Origin: JABMPO01 sp964539785
GTDB taxonomy: Bacteria > Fidelibacterota > Marinisomatia > Marinisomatales > TCS56
DNA: 21,440 bases
NCBI GenBank assembly: GCA_964539785.1
Contig: CAZIJQ010000044.1
Location: 1-21,440 of the forward strand
Direction of reading: 5' to 3'
Shown here: one piece after another, positions 1 to 7,874 of the stretch
Position numbering within the stretch: position 1 is the stretch's first letter
How the letters are laid out: every line of letters starts with the position of its first letter
The notes under the pieces: generated by a model
What the model saw: the letters and a program-made list of their open reading frames with translations, nothing else
Databases searched by the model: none
What the model was told of the DNA's origin: nothing
Translations under genes and position numbers: made by a program

Positions 1-16
1 TAATTAGCGGTAACTA

Positions 17-229
17 TTACCAGAACACAGGAATTGCAATACCTTTCATTTTCAATATTAACACTATTATAATATATACCAGCATGATAATGTCAAAAGC
101 GATAAAGGCCGGCACTGCCACCAGTAAAATTCTCCAGATCGGCTGACTCCATTTGGGTTGATCATCAACAATATACCATAAATCCCGATAACGTTGTAAC
201 AAGCCTGGCGAGGCGATTTTATCATTCAT
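17..229 (-). CDS. Small membrane protein, unknown function
   Basis: A 70-residue reading frame with an ATG start. The first half is polar and aromatic (several Trp and Tyr, residues 1-32). The second half is strongly hydrophobic, roughly residues 33-62, enough for one long or two short membrane segments, with a Lys-Met-Lys break near residue 60. I recognise no family. It lies on the same strand as the lipoprotein gene upstream (117 bp away), so it could be the last gene of that run. It may be a genuine small inner-membrane protein, but with no homology argument I cannot exclude a chance frame. Confidence 0.5.
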   Translation of the reverse strand: MNDKIASPGLLQRYRDLWYIVDDQPKWSQPIWRILLVAVPAFIAFDIIMLVYIIIVLILKMKGIAIPVFW

Positions 230-346
230 AATTAGCCCTGTCCAATCACTTCAATATTAGTTGCAGTGCTGTTGGTTAATTCATTTTAATATTTATTAAT
301 CTCTGATGCGAGCAACTAATTGGAAAAATGAATTATTTACCAATTA

Positions 347-895
347 TCAATACAAATTATGAAATACTATCATGCTGACAATCTGCCAGTTCCCGTCCTT
401 TCGAGTCAGATCGCATTTATATCTGATGGTGTTCAGTTCTCCTGACGAAACCCAGAACCAGGCAACAGCCTGGCAATTTGATTGCCATTCAATTTCATCA
501 ATATTTAGTATTTCACCCGCTAACCCGGATATTGAATCCTTGGGACCTCGGTCAATAATCTCATCCCCATAATATATGTCCTCCCATATTATATCTTTTA
601 CTGTACGGATGAGGAATTTTTCATCGAATAGGTCCACCAATTTTTTAATCAATGTCCTTGACGGTCGGCCAAATTTCCACCAGGGTACATTTTGTTCGAT
701 GAAAAAAACATTTTGGGTTGTGGCATCAATCAAATTCAGAATTTTCGCCTCATCATTAAGATAATGGATCAATATTGCCTCCCCAATCTTTAGCTTGTGC
801 CACTCATGCTGGATCGGAAACAGCCAGGCATCGCTGGCGCAACCACTTAACAAAACCAATGTTGTGATTAGTCCTAATATCGATTTTTTCATCAT
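347..895 (-). CDS. Putative lipoprotein with NTF2-like C-terminus
   Basis: A 182-residue protein starting with a lipoprotein signal: two Met, two Lys, a hydrophobic run, then the lipobox LLSGC with the acylated Cys at residue 19. It should be exported and lipid-anchored. The middle is charged and rich in Ile and Asp. The last 30 residues (YKCDLTRKDGNWQIVSM) resemble the closing beta-strands of NTF2/SnoaL-fold lipoproteins, where a Gly-x-Trp turn precedes the final strand. That family link is a pattern judgement, not a firm assignment. The gene starts 7 bp after the stop of the upstream C39-like peptidase gene on the same strand, so the two are probably co-transcribed. No catalytic motif is visible. 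Confidence 0.72.
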   Translation of the reverse strand: MMKKSILGLITTLVLLSGCASDAWLFPIQHEWHKLKIGEAILIHYLNDEAKILNLIDATTQNVFFIEQNVPWWKFGRPSRTLIKKLVDLFDEKFLIRTVKDIIWEDIYYGDEIIDRGPKDSISGLAGEILNIDEIEWQSNCQAVAWFWVSSGELNTIRYKCDLTRKDGNWQIVSMIVFHNLY

Positions 896-902
896 TATAA
901 AA

Positions 903-2297
903 TTATTTTAACAGAGTTATTGGTAACATAGTGCGCTGCCCGTCTTCAGCCATTATTGAGAACCAATACATACCTGATCCCAGAATCTTACCGCTGTCAT
1001 CCTTTCCATTCCAGGGAAATGAATGGGATCCCGGCAATAAGTAACCCCGATACAAAGAGCGTACCTGCCGGCCGTTAATATTAAATATTGCCGCCGCAAC
1101 GCGGGTCAGGTCATTCAGGTCAACATTGATTGTGGTTCGGGCGTTAAACGGGTTCGGATAATTGGAAACTACACAGAACTCGTTGGGATTATTGTGGTCT
1201 TCGTTTTCCGAAGTGATTGCCACCTGAAGCGAGTCTCGAAGATAGAAAGTATAACCAACACCACCTTTGTCAAACCAGGAATGGGAGATTTCACTCTTGC
1301 TGTAAACATGATTATAGCCCCAAGTCCTGGCCGGATCATGAACGATGGGATTGCCATTGGAGTCGAACCCAGCCAACATAATCAAATGGCCGGAATACAA
1401 CGGCTGCCCAACCGACATTGCAATTCGCCCACCCTGGGCTAAAACCGAATAAGTTTCACTCCAGGAACGGTAGCGGGTGACCGCCCCGGCTAAACCATAT
1501 TCTGATGCATTTTGTACTACCCGGGGCCAGACACCAAACAGCCCGTAATAAGGATCGTAGGTATCCCAGGCAAAATCGACTGGCGCAACCGTTATTTCAT
1601 AACTCTCCAGAATCATGCATACTGTCGTCGGTGAACAAATACTGCCACCGATATTCGGATCCAGTGAATACTGGTATAAAAATGTTGTGGGGATAAATAG
1701 CTCCGGTGGATCATCGTTGAGAATATCTGAATAATTCAATTGAAGAGTAGTCTGACGATCACTGGTAGAAAAACTTAATTTTTGCAATGTGGGTGAAGCG
1801 ATGTTGGTACTGGTGCGTTTTAATTCCAGCTTAAATTGCCATTGGGTTTGATAATCATCCAATTTTACATAATCAATGTCGACCTCACCCCCGCCATAAC
1901 TGGTTGCCCCGTATACCGGCCAGATATTATCCTTCCAATATCCCACAGTCATCCATGATGACCACCCTGCACCATATGGAAAACGCATAAAAACCTTAAA
2001 GCCAGAATTGTCGTCAACGGCCGTTCCATTCCAAGATGGTAAACCCCGATTATAAGGCTCATCTGTTTGCCGGGGGGCCAAGATGATATAGCCAGTGGTC
2101 CGGTTGTCGGCTAATTGGATAAAATCGCCCGTCGCTGAACTTACAATTCCATCGATAGTAACTGCTCCAGACAGCAGGGAATCAGCCCCTTCCAAGGTAT
2201 AGAAGTGATCACCATACGGTGTATCAAAACCGAAGCCGAAAGTACATGTGATTATTACGGCAGCTATTATTTTGGTTGACTTGAACATTATCATCAA
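903..2297 (-). CDS. Secreted C39-like cysteine peptidase with C-terminal sorting domain
   Basis: A 464-residue protein with a signal peptide (about residues 1-23; the start could also be the Met at residue 4). Residues 25-200 form a beta-rich domain with Trp-rich turns (WSSWMTVGYW). Residues 205-355 resemble the C39-like peptidase fold (Peptidase_C39_2 group): a candidate nucleophile Cys221 in GSICSPTTV, His304 in GHLIMLAGF and Asp321 in IVHDPAR, in the Cys-His-Asp order of that family. The usual C-G-P after the nucleophile is replaced by C-S-P. Residues 379-464 start with YPNPFN and contain NINGRQV and WNGKDDSG. This is the FlgD-like/type IX-style C-terminal module found on secreted FCB-group proteins, so the product is probably exported across the outer membrane. 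The substrate is unknown. It lies just upstream of the lipoprotein gene at 347-895. Confidence 0.8.
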   Translation of the reverse strand: MMIMFKSTKIIAAVIITCTFGFGFDTPYGDHFYTLEGADSLLSGAVTIDGIVSSATGDFIQLADNRTTGYIILAPRQTDEPYNRGLPSWNGTAVDDNSGFKVFMRFPYGAGWSSWMTVGYWKDNIWPVYGATSYGGGEVDIDYVKLDDYQTQWQFKLELKRTSTNIASPTLQKLSFSTSDRQTTLQLNYSDILNDDPPELFIPTTFLYQYSLDPNIGGSICSPTTVCMILESYEITVAPVDFAWDTYDPYYGLFGVWPRVVQNASEYGLAGAVTRYRSWSETYSVLAQGGRIAMSVGQPLYSGHLIMLAGFDSNGNPIVHDPARTWGYNHVYSKSEISHSWFDKGGVGYTFYLRDSLQVAITSENEDHNNPNEFCVVSNYPNPFNARTTINVDLNDLTRVAAAIFNINGRQVRSLYRGYLLPGSHSFPWNGKDDSGKILGSGMYWFSIMAEDGQRTMLPITLLK

Positions 2298-2384
2298 AGT
2301 AATTCGTAGTTCATAATTATCCAGAAAGTGAAGTTATCTTGAAATTTTAGCATGGAAAGCTAAATTAATTATATATCATTTTCA

Positions 2385-3413
2385 TCAGTCAATTCGCAGA
2401 ACTTTCGCACCACGTATTCGCTGGTGTTTCAGTTCACACAGAGCTTGATTGGCCTCCTCCAACCCATATTCTTCGATTGCGGGCTTTAGCTTCATACGGG
2501 CCGCCAGCTCCAAAAATTCGCTCACATCCCGGCGACTCACATTAGCCACAGACTTAATCTCTTTCTCTTGCCAAAGATGGGTTGAATAATCCAATTTTTG
2601 TAAATACTGCTTATCAGATTTTTCCTTACGAATAGCATTGATAATCAGTCTGCCTCCCGGTGTTAAGTTTCCCAGGGCTTCAATTACCGGCTTCCAGGCC
2701 GGGGTGGTGTCAATGATTACCGCCAGCTTTTCCGGGGCGACGGCAGTGGTATCTCCGGACCAAACGGCGCCCAAATCGAGGGCAAATTCCTGCTCCCGGA
2801 CATTGCGGGCAAATACATACACAGCAGTGTCGGGATAAAGAAATTTGACCATCTTCAACACCAGGTGAGCTGATGCGCCAAAACCGGTCAACCCAATTCT
2901 CTGACCGTTGCTAAGCCCACTCAATCTGAGTGATCGGTAACCAATGGCTCCGGCACATAGTAAGGGGGCTGCATATTCAGGAGCAAAGAAATCCGGGATT
3001 TTAAATGCAAAATCTTCAGCAATTGTGGTAAGCTCAGCATAGCCCCCATCAACATCCCGACCGGTTGCAATAAACTGTGAGCACAGGTTCTCATTCCCAG
3101 TGCTACAATGCAGGCAATTCCCACAGGCGGAATTTATCCAGGCAATTCCAATCCGGTCTCCCAGATTAAAGCGCTGGGCATTACCACCACTTCCAATGAC
3201 TGTACCAACTATCTGATGTCCAAGAATCCGTGGCAGTTGTTCCGGTGGTGTCCGTCCTTCGATTTCGTCTAGCTCAGTATGGCATACACCGCAGGTTTCC
3301 ACCTTGATTAGCAATTCGTTCTCACTCGGTACGGGATCAGGAATATGCTTAAAAACCAATGGTTTCGAATCAACTTCAACTTTGGTCAACTGTTCCAGGA
3401 TCATTGCTTTCAT
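2385..3413 (-). CDS. Zinc-dependent alcohol dehydrogenase family protein
   Basis: A 342-residue medium-chain dehydrogenase/reductase of the zinc alcohol dehydrogenase type. Visible metal sites are the catalytic zinc ligands Cys41 (CGVCHTE), His66 (GHQIVG) and Cys153 (LLCAG), and the four structural-zinc cysteines 97, 100, 103 and 111. The Rossmann-fold turn is GFGASAHL near residues 177-184, a variant of GxGxxG. The usual GHE at residue 66 reads GHQ, which I recall as typical of the subgroup of zinc-binding alcohol dehydrogenases modelled as adh_fam_2. The expected reaction is NAD(P)-dependent interconversion of an alcohol and an aldehyde or ketone in the cytoplasm; the substrate cannot be read from sequence. 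Length matches the family. It is separated by 87 bp from the next gene on its strand and diverges from the dehydratase module. Confidence 0.93.
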   Translation of the reverse strand: MKAMILEQLTKVEVDSKPLVFKHIPDPVPSENELLIKVETCGVCHTELDEIEGRTPPEQLPRILGHQIVGTVIGSGGNAQRFNLGDRIGIAWINSACGNCLHCSTGNENLCSQFIATGRDVDGGYAELTTIAEDFAFKIPDFFAPEYAAPLLCAGAIGYRSLRLSGLSNGQRIGLTGFGASAHLVLKMVKFLYPDTAVYVFARNVREQEFALDLGAVWSGDTTAVAPEKLAVIIDTTPAWKPVIEALGNLTPGGRLIINAIRKEKSDKQYLQKLDYSTHLWQEKEIKSVANVSRRDVSEFLELAARMKLKPAIEEYGLEEANQALCELKHQRIRGAKVLRID

Positions 3414-3858
3414 TAGTCATTTTCCATAGTTAATAAAATCTACCAATCACCGGCAAGTTTACCACTTTTTGATAGCCGGCGCTACAACTACCTGTAACCA
3501 TATGTCGGCGCAGTTCAGAACAATTAAATAGTAAATTTTGCAGGATATTGAAGGATATTGGCATATTTTTTCAAATATATTCATTTCCCCGCTAAAGTAT
3601 TGAACATCATAATTTTTACTAAACCGGTGACCGATCATGAAGGCTTCATTGAGCATGTAAGGAGTATGGCAATTATCAGTAAATCTTAATTTATGAAAAC
3701 GAATAAGATATATCTTTCAAATTGAGCTGGATAATTGTGAATCGATATTCAATGTCCATCTTCCTTATTCATCAGGTCTGTTTATATTAACAAAACATCA
3801 TTATTATCAGATATTTCTACCCTTGATTGCTATCATATAAACTGCTACATTTCCGTCA
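3414..3858. other. Intergenic region between divergent genes, no gene seen
   Basis: This 445-bp AT-rich stretch separates the alcohol dehydrogenase (leftward) from the dehydratase module (rightward) and must hold both promoters. I see no tRNA, no conserved RNA fold and no convincing protein. A minus-strand 65-codon frame at 3459-3656 has no family signature or ribosome-binding site and I treat it as chance. I cannot place promoter elements with confidence. Confidence 0.5.
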
Positions 3859-4962
3859 ATGGCAGACCAAAATTTCAAATCTGAACCCAATCGGATTCAG
3901 TATCTCAATGAGCAAAAAACCCAAGGTCGTTACTTGCTGGGAGTATTCCCTGCGCTATTTCCCCGGGAAATCCTGTGGGCGTTTAATATTCTACCAATCG
4001 AAATCTGGGATCCGCCCGGCACAGCCGTTCTAGCAAATAAACATTTACAGCCCTATATCTGTCCAATAGTGCGCAATGGTCTCGAATTAATCCTGCGGGG
4101 CGATACGGATATCGTAGATGGATTCCTGTTTTCCCACACCTGCGATTCATTACAAAACCTGGCATCGATAGTAAATGACCATTTAGAACTCAATAAACCG
4201 GTGTTTTCATTTTACCATCCCAAAATGCCCTTTACAGCCGCGACTCAAAAATTTTATCAAGCACAATTAGAAATATTAATCGACCAATTAACCAGCAATT
4301 TTAGTCCAATGGATACTGATCGTCTGACTGACTGCCTGCAATTAAGTCATGAAATTGGTCGACAGTTGAATAATATTTTTAAATTACAGAGAACGAATCA
4401 ATTGAATTTTTCTAATTCGGAATATTACACAATTTTGCGCCAGGGTGAATTTCTCTGGCCGGAAGACTATTTAAAACTATTGAGCGAAATTACTGCTGGA
4501 GAAACAACACCATCCAAACCAGGTACAACAATTGTTTTAAGTGGTATAGTCCCCAATCCGGTTGAAATATTATCATTATTGGATAAACATAATGTCAAGG
4601 TTGCGGCCGACGATTTACTAAACAATCAGCGGCGATTTTATCTCCCTCAATCAAAATTCTCAAATCCAATGGATGCTCTCACCTCAGCCTATTTACAACG
4701 TCCACCGTGCTCCACCATTGGCTCAACTATATCTGAAAGACTCAACCACTTGCTAAATTTGGCAAACAGCAGCAATGCCAAGGGAATCGTTTTCCTGATT
4801 CCTAAATTCTGCGAGCCGGAATTATTCGATTTACCCCAATTAAAACAGGGCCTGCAAAAAGCTGGAATTTCATCTCTGGTGATTGAAACAGAACTAAACT
4901 GTGGGTTGACCGGCCAACTAACGACCCGGCTAGAAGCCTTTATTGAAATGCTTGGCAATTAA
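3859..4962 (+). CDS. 2-hydroxyacyl-CoA dehydratase / benzoyl-CoA reductase family, beta-type subunit
   Basis: A 367-residue protein of the HGD-D family (HgdB, HadC and BcrB relatives). The N-terminus has the family's GVFPALFPREILWAFNILP stretch. Three cysteines are placed as [4Fe-4S] ligands: Cys68 in YICPIVRNG, Cys95 in SHTCDSL and Cys318 in PKFCEPELFD. The conserved RPPC motif is at 281-284, and the C-terminal run on LPQLKQGLQKAGI followed by IETE is also typical. In known members this subunit pairs with an alpha-type subunit and binds or transfers electrons to a CoA thioester. It is the first gene of a tight three-gene operon; a stop at 3838-3840 confines the start, and ATG 3859 lacks a visible Shine-Dalgarno. 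The substrate is not deducible: 2-hydroxyacyl-CoA dehydration or aromatic-ring reduction are both known in the family. Confidence 0.9.
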   Translation: MADQNFKSEPNRIQYLNEQKTQGRYLLGVFPALFPREILWAFNILPIEIWDPPGTAVLANKHLQPYICPIVRNGLELILRGDTDIVDGFLFSHTCDSLQNLASIVNDHLELNKPVFSFYHPKMPFTAATQKFYQAQLEILIDQLTSNFSPMDTDRLTDCLQLSHEIGRQLNNIFKLQRTNQLNFSNSEYYTILRQGEFLWPEDYLKLLSEITAGETTPSKPGTTIVLSGIVPNPVEILSLLDKHNVKVAADDLLNNQRRFYLPQSKFSNPMDALTSAYLQRPPCSTIGSTISERLNHLLNLANSSNAKGIVFLIPKFCEPELFDLPQLKQGLQKAGISSLVIETELNCGLTGQLTTRLEAFIEMLGN

Positions 4963-4963
4963 C

Positions 4964-6277
4964 GTGACTGTCTCTGGAAAATTAAAATATCAATTCATGA
5001 AAGATGTGGGTGCGCCAGCTCTGATTGGCCTACGCGAATTGACCAGAAAAAAACGCTCCCGTTCCCAAAATCAATTGTTTGGTCCGCCACTGGAATGTAC
5101 CAACCGGCTGAAGGAAATTATGACTCGCCATTATTATCTGGCGCGATTCGCTACCGGAGCCAAACCGGTGGCCTGGGTAACCAGTGGCGCGCCGGTGGAA
5201 TTATTGCGATCATTTGGTTTTTATACTATCTATCCGGAAAATCATGGCGCTTTAGTGGGCGCAAAAAAACAAGGTGCCGCCATGTGTTCGATTGCGGAAG
5301 GCGCCGGATACAGTCCCGATCTCTGTTCTTACGCCCGAATTGATCTTGCCCATACCCTGTCACGTAAAACTCCCGCTGGACGATTACCAAAACCCGACCT
5401 GTTATTCGCATCAAATAATATTTGCCAGACGATTGCCTATTGGTTCAAAGCAATTTCACACCATTACAACATACCTCTGATCCTGTTTGACACGCCCTAT
5501 AACTATACTGAATTAGCTCAAACGGATATCAATTATATGGTTGAACAATTACAACAAATGATCCCGGTCCTCGAGCAAGCTTCCGGGCAGAAATTCAATA
5601 ATTCAAAATTTACGGAAATTGTAGGCCGTGCCAGAGACACTTCCCTCATCTGGGGAGCAATTCTGGCAACTATGCAGAATCGCCCAGCTCCCATGACAAT
5701 CTTCGAGACTTTTTTCCATCTTGCTCCAATCGTTTCACTACGGGGATTGCCGGTAACCTACGATTATTACCAGATTCTACTGGCTGAACTGAAACAGCGT
5801 GTGCGCGCTGGGATCGGGGCAACCACCTGCGAAGTGAAAAGACTGATGTGGGATAATATTGCTATCTGGTACAAAGTCAGAGATCATTCCATTCGGTTTG
5901 CTGAGCAGGGAATGAATTTTGTTACGGCAACTTACACCAATGCCTGGGCGGAAACCACACAACATCTGGATGTGAATAATCCTTTTGAATCAATGGCCAA
6001 GACCTACAGTCTCGTTATTCTAAATAATAATTTGGACTACCGCTTAAAACTGATGCAGCGATTGATTCAGGAATACCGGGTTGACGGATTAGTGATTCAT
6101 TCAGCCCGCAGTTGCAAGCCTTATTCAGTGGGTCAATATGATATCAAGCGGAAGTTATATCAGGAATTGAAAATCCCAGCCGTAATTATCGATGGCGATA
6201 TCACTGATGAACGAGCTTATTCTGATGAACAGACAAGAACTCGTTTGGATGCTTTTTTCGAAATTTTAGGTAATTAA
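4964..6277 (+). CDS. 2-hydroxyacyl-CoA dehydratase / benzoyl-CoA reductase family, alpha-type subunit
   Basis: Partner subunit of the same family, 437 residues if it starts at GTG 4964. The diagnostic runs are IYPENHGALVGAKKQG, AGYSPDLCSYARID, FASNNICQTI and, near the end, HSARSCKPYSVGQYDIKRKL followed by DERAYSDEQTRTRLDAF. Numbering from the GTG, Cys121, Cys154 and Cys384 are the expected cluster ligands. GTG 4964 is preferred because it begins one base after the upstream stop, giving TAA-C-GTG, the same arrangement as the next junction (TAA-C-ATG at 6275-6281). An in-frame ATG at 4943 would overlap the upstream gene by 20 bp, and an ATG at 4997 would drop 11 residues. The protein would form a heterodimer with the 3859-4962 product and be reduced by the downstream activase. 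It is probably oxygen-sensitive. Confidence 0.9.
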   Translation: MTVSGKLKYQFMKDVGAPALIGLRELTRKKRSRSQNQLFGPPLECTNRLKEIMTRHYYLARFATGAKPVAWVTSGAPVELLRSFGFYTIYPENHGALVGAKKQGAAMCSIAEGAGYSPDLCSYARIDLAHTLSRKTPAGRLPKPDLLFASNNICQTIAYWFKAISHHYNIPLILFDTPYNYTELAQTDINYMVEQLQQMIPVLEQASGQKFNNSKFTEIVGRARDTSLIWGAILATMQNRPAPMTIFETFFHLAPIVSLRGLPVTYDYYQILLAELKQRVRAGIGATTCEVKRLMWDNIAIWYKVRDHSIRFAEQGMNFVTATYTNAWAETTQHLDVNNPFESMAKTYSLVILNNNLDYRLKLMQRLIQEYRVDGLVIHSARSCKPYSVGQYDIKRKLYQELKIPAVIIDGDITDERAYSDEQTRTRLDAFFEILGN

Positions 6278-6278
6278 C

Positions 6279-7064
6279 ATGTCCGAAAAATATTATGCCG
6301 GAATGGATGTTGGTTCTCATAGCACCGAGACTGTTATAATCGATGATAATAAACAGCAATTGAGCTTTTCTATTATCGATACTGGGCTGGATGGTAACGC
6401 TGCGGCCGAAGATGCCCTGAACCTGGCTTTAGCCAAAATCGGGATCAATGGGGAGAACCTGAAAGGAATCGTTGCCACCGGCTATGGGCGGGCAAATGTG
6501 ACCAGCGCCGGAAAGCAAGTCACCGAGATTACCTGCCATGCCACCGGCGCCCATCATATATATCCCCAAGCCGGTACAGTGATCGATATGGGTGGACAGG
6601 ACTCTAAAGTGATTCATATTGATGAAAACGGGCAATTGGTGGACTTTGTCATGAATGACAAATGCGCCGCCGGTACCGGGCGATTTCTGGAAGTAATGGC
6701 AAAACGTCTGGGGTCCAATCTAGATCAATTCGGGAACCTGGCATTGCTTTCTGAACAGGCAGTGCCAATTAGTAATACTTGCACCGTTTTTGCCGAAAGT
6801 GAGGTCGTATCCCTGCTGGCGAAAAATCATCCTCGCGATCAGATTATCCGTGGCTTGCATCAGGCAATTGTTGATCGGATTTGGGCACAGTCCCAGACAG
6901 TCGGTATCCATGGCGCGGTTATAATGACAGGCGGAGTTGCCTTGAATCAGGGCGTCATCCAGTTACTGGAAGATAAACTAAAATGCGAATTACTCATACC
7001 ACCGCAACCTCAAATCGTTGGAGCGCTCGGGGCAGCTCTGATTGCCCGCCGGAATTTTAGATAA
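6279..7064 (+). CDS. ATP-dependent activase of the dehydratase/reductase (HgdC/BcrA-BadF type)
   Basis: A 261-residue member of the BcrA/BadF/HgdC family of ASKHA-fold ATPases. It has the phosphate-1 loop (GMDVGSHSTET, residues 8-18), VIDMGGQDSKVI (101-112), the glycine loop MTGGVALNQGV (216-226), and the two cysteines that bridge a [4Fe-4S] cluster in the homodimer: Cys129 in NDKCAAGTG and Cys168 in SNTCTVFAESE. In characterised members, ATP hydrolysis drives transfer of one very low-potential electron into the dehydratase cluster. The gene begins one base after the alpha-subunit stop, so it is translationally linked to it. The residue after the phosphate-1 Thr is Glu where Lys is common. 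Its 3' end overlaps the convergent nitroreductase gene by 8 bp. Confidence 0.93.
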   Translation: MSEKYYAGMDVGSHSTETVIIDDNKQQLSFSIIDTGLDGNAAAEDALNLALAKIGINGENLKGIVATGYGRANVTSAGKQVTEITCHATGAHHIYPQAGTVIDMGGQDSKVIHIDENGQLVDFVMNDKCAAGTGRFLEVMAKRLGSNLDQFGNLALLSEQAVPISNTCTVFAESEVVSLLAKNHPRDQIIRGLHQAIVDRIWAQSQTVGIHGAVIMTGGVALNQGVIQLLEDKLKCELLIPPQPQIVGALGAALIARRNFR

Positions 7065-7725
7065 ATTCGGATATTTCAGAAAGTAATTTTCGTTTTAAAT
7101 CTGGTATCTTGGCATCTTCAGCCGGGAAGCCAGTTGCAACAATCATAAACGGGCGTTCATTTTCCGGACGTCCCAGCAATTTATTCAGAAAATTTGATTT
7201 GCTGGGCGTATATGTCAATGATGCCAATCCCGCGTGATGCAACGCCGTTATCAAAATACCTGATGCTATCCCAACTGATTCAGCCACATAGTAATGTTTT
7301 CTCCTGGCGCCAATATAATCTAGGCCATATTTATAGGCGAAAATCACTATCAGCCAGGGCGCTACAGTCAAAAACGATTTATGATCATTAGTGCCCAGTG
7401 GTTCCAGATCACGCACCCAGTTTTGGGTAGTTTTACCGGAGTAAAATTCCCGTTCCCCAGCTTCGGCCTGAGCCTGAATATTAGTTTTTATTTCCGGATT
7501 TCCGACAACAACAAATTTCCAGGGTTGTAAGTGTGCACCACTGGGGGCTGTCCCCGCTGCACTGATACAATTCTCAATTATCTCGCTTGGAACCGACCGA
7601 CTGGAGAATTGTCGTACCGTTCGCCGTCGGTTTAAATCCTCAAAAAATTTCTGGGAGCGTTCAACCATTTCCGTAAGCGGATATTCTTCATAACAATCAT
7701 AACTGATGAATTTTTTTATAGGCAT
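7057..7725 (-). CDS. Nitroreductase-family flavoprotein, iodotyrosine-deiodinase-like
   Basis: A 222-residue FMN flavoprotein of the nitroreductase superfamily. Recalled against human iodotyrosine deiodinase, it aligns without gaps through RRRTVRQFSSRSVP, AGTAPSGAHLQPWKFVVV, the lid region, the HYY segment, the GLASLTYTP stretch, LLGRP and PDLKRKLL. The three lid residues that hold the amino-acid zwitterion of iodotyrosine in the human enzyme (Glu157, Tyr161 and Lys182 from memory) correspond to Glu91, Tyr95 and Lys116 here. This argues for a halotyrosine-dehalogenase-like enzyme rather than a generic nitroreductase. The activity itself is inferred. Bacterial homologues with deiodinase activity are known. 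It has no membrane anchor and should be cytoplasmic. It is transcribed towards the activase gene and diverges from the XRE-like regulator. Confidence 0.9.
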   Translation of the reverse strand: MPIKKFISYDCYEEYPLTEMVERSQKFFEDLNRRRTVRQFSSRSVPSEIIENCISAAGTAPSGAHLQPWKFVVVGNPEIKTNIQAQAEAGEREFYSGKTTQNWVRDLEPLGTNDHKSFLTVAPWLIVIFAYKYGLDYIGARRKHYYVAESVGIASGILITALHHAGLASLTYTPSKSNFLNKLLGRPENERPFMIVATGFPAEDAKIPDLKRKLLSEISEFI

Positions 7726-7787
7726 GTTCTTTTTCTCGATTCAACAGACCGAAGTTATCGATCTCTGTTATCAAATAATGCTAATGT

Positions 7788-7801
7788 CGGGCATATGCCG
7801 G
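7788..7801. promoter_or_regulatory. Candidate palindromic operator
   Basis: CGGGCATATGCCGG is a 14-bp palindrome with one mismatched pair and a perfect 10-bp core (7790-7799). It lies in the 149-bp region between the divergent nitroreductase and the XRE-HTH gene. A dyad here could be an operator for the adjacent regulator, but a single short palindrome is weak evidence. Confidence 0.22.
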
Positions 7802-7874
7802 GTAGATGCAGTTGTCCGGCAAATCAATAGTTCGTAATATAAATTAATAATTAACCAAAATTGAAGGACGGATT

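Noticed and set aside
1194..1442. Plus-strand frames inside the C39-like peptidase gene
   Set aside because: They are antisense shadows of a gene with a signal peptide, catalytic triad candidates and a sorting domain on the other strand.
3459..3656. A 65-codon minus-strand frame in the intergenic region upstream of the alcohol dehydrogenase
   Set aside because: No ribosome-binding site, no domain pattern and no signal peptide; composition is like random AT-rich DNA.
3859..6277. Double-cubane cluster protein system
   Set aside because: Those systems use a single homodimeric reductase gene with extra cysteines; here there are two distinct subunits, each with the standard three ligand cysteines.
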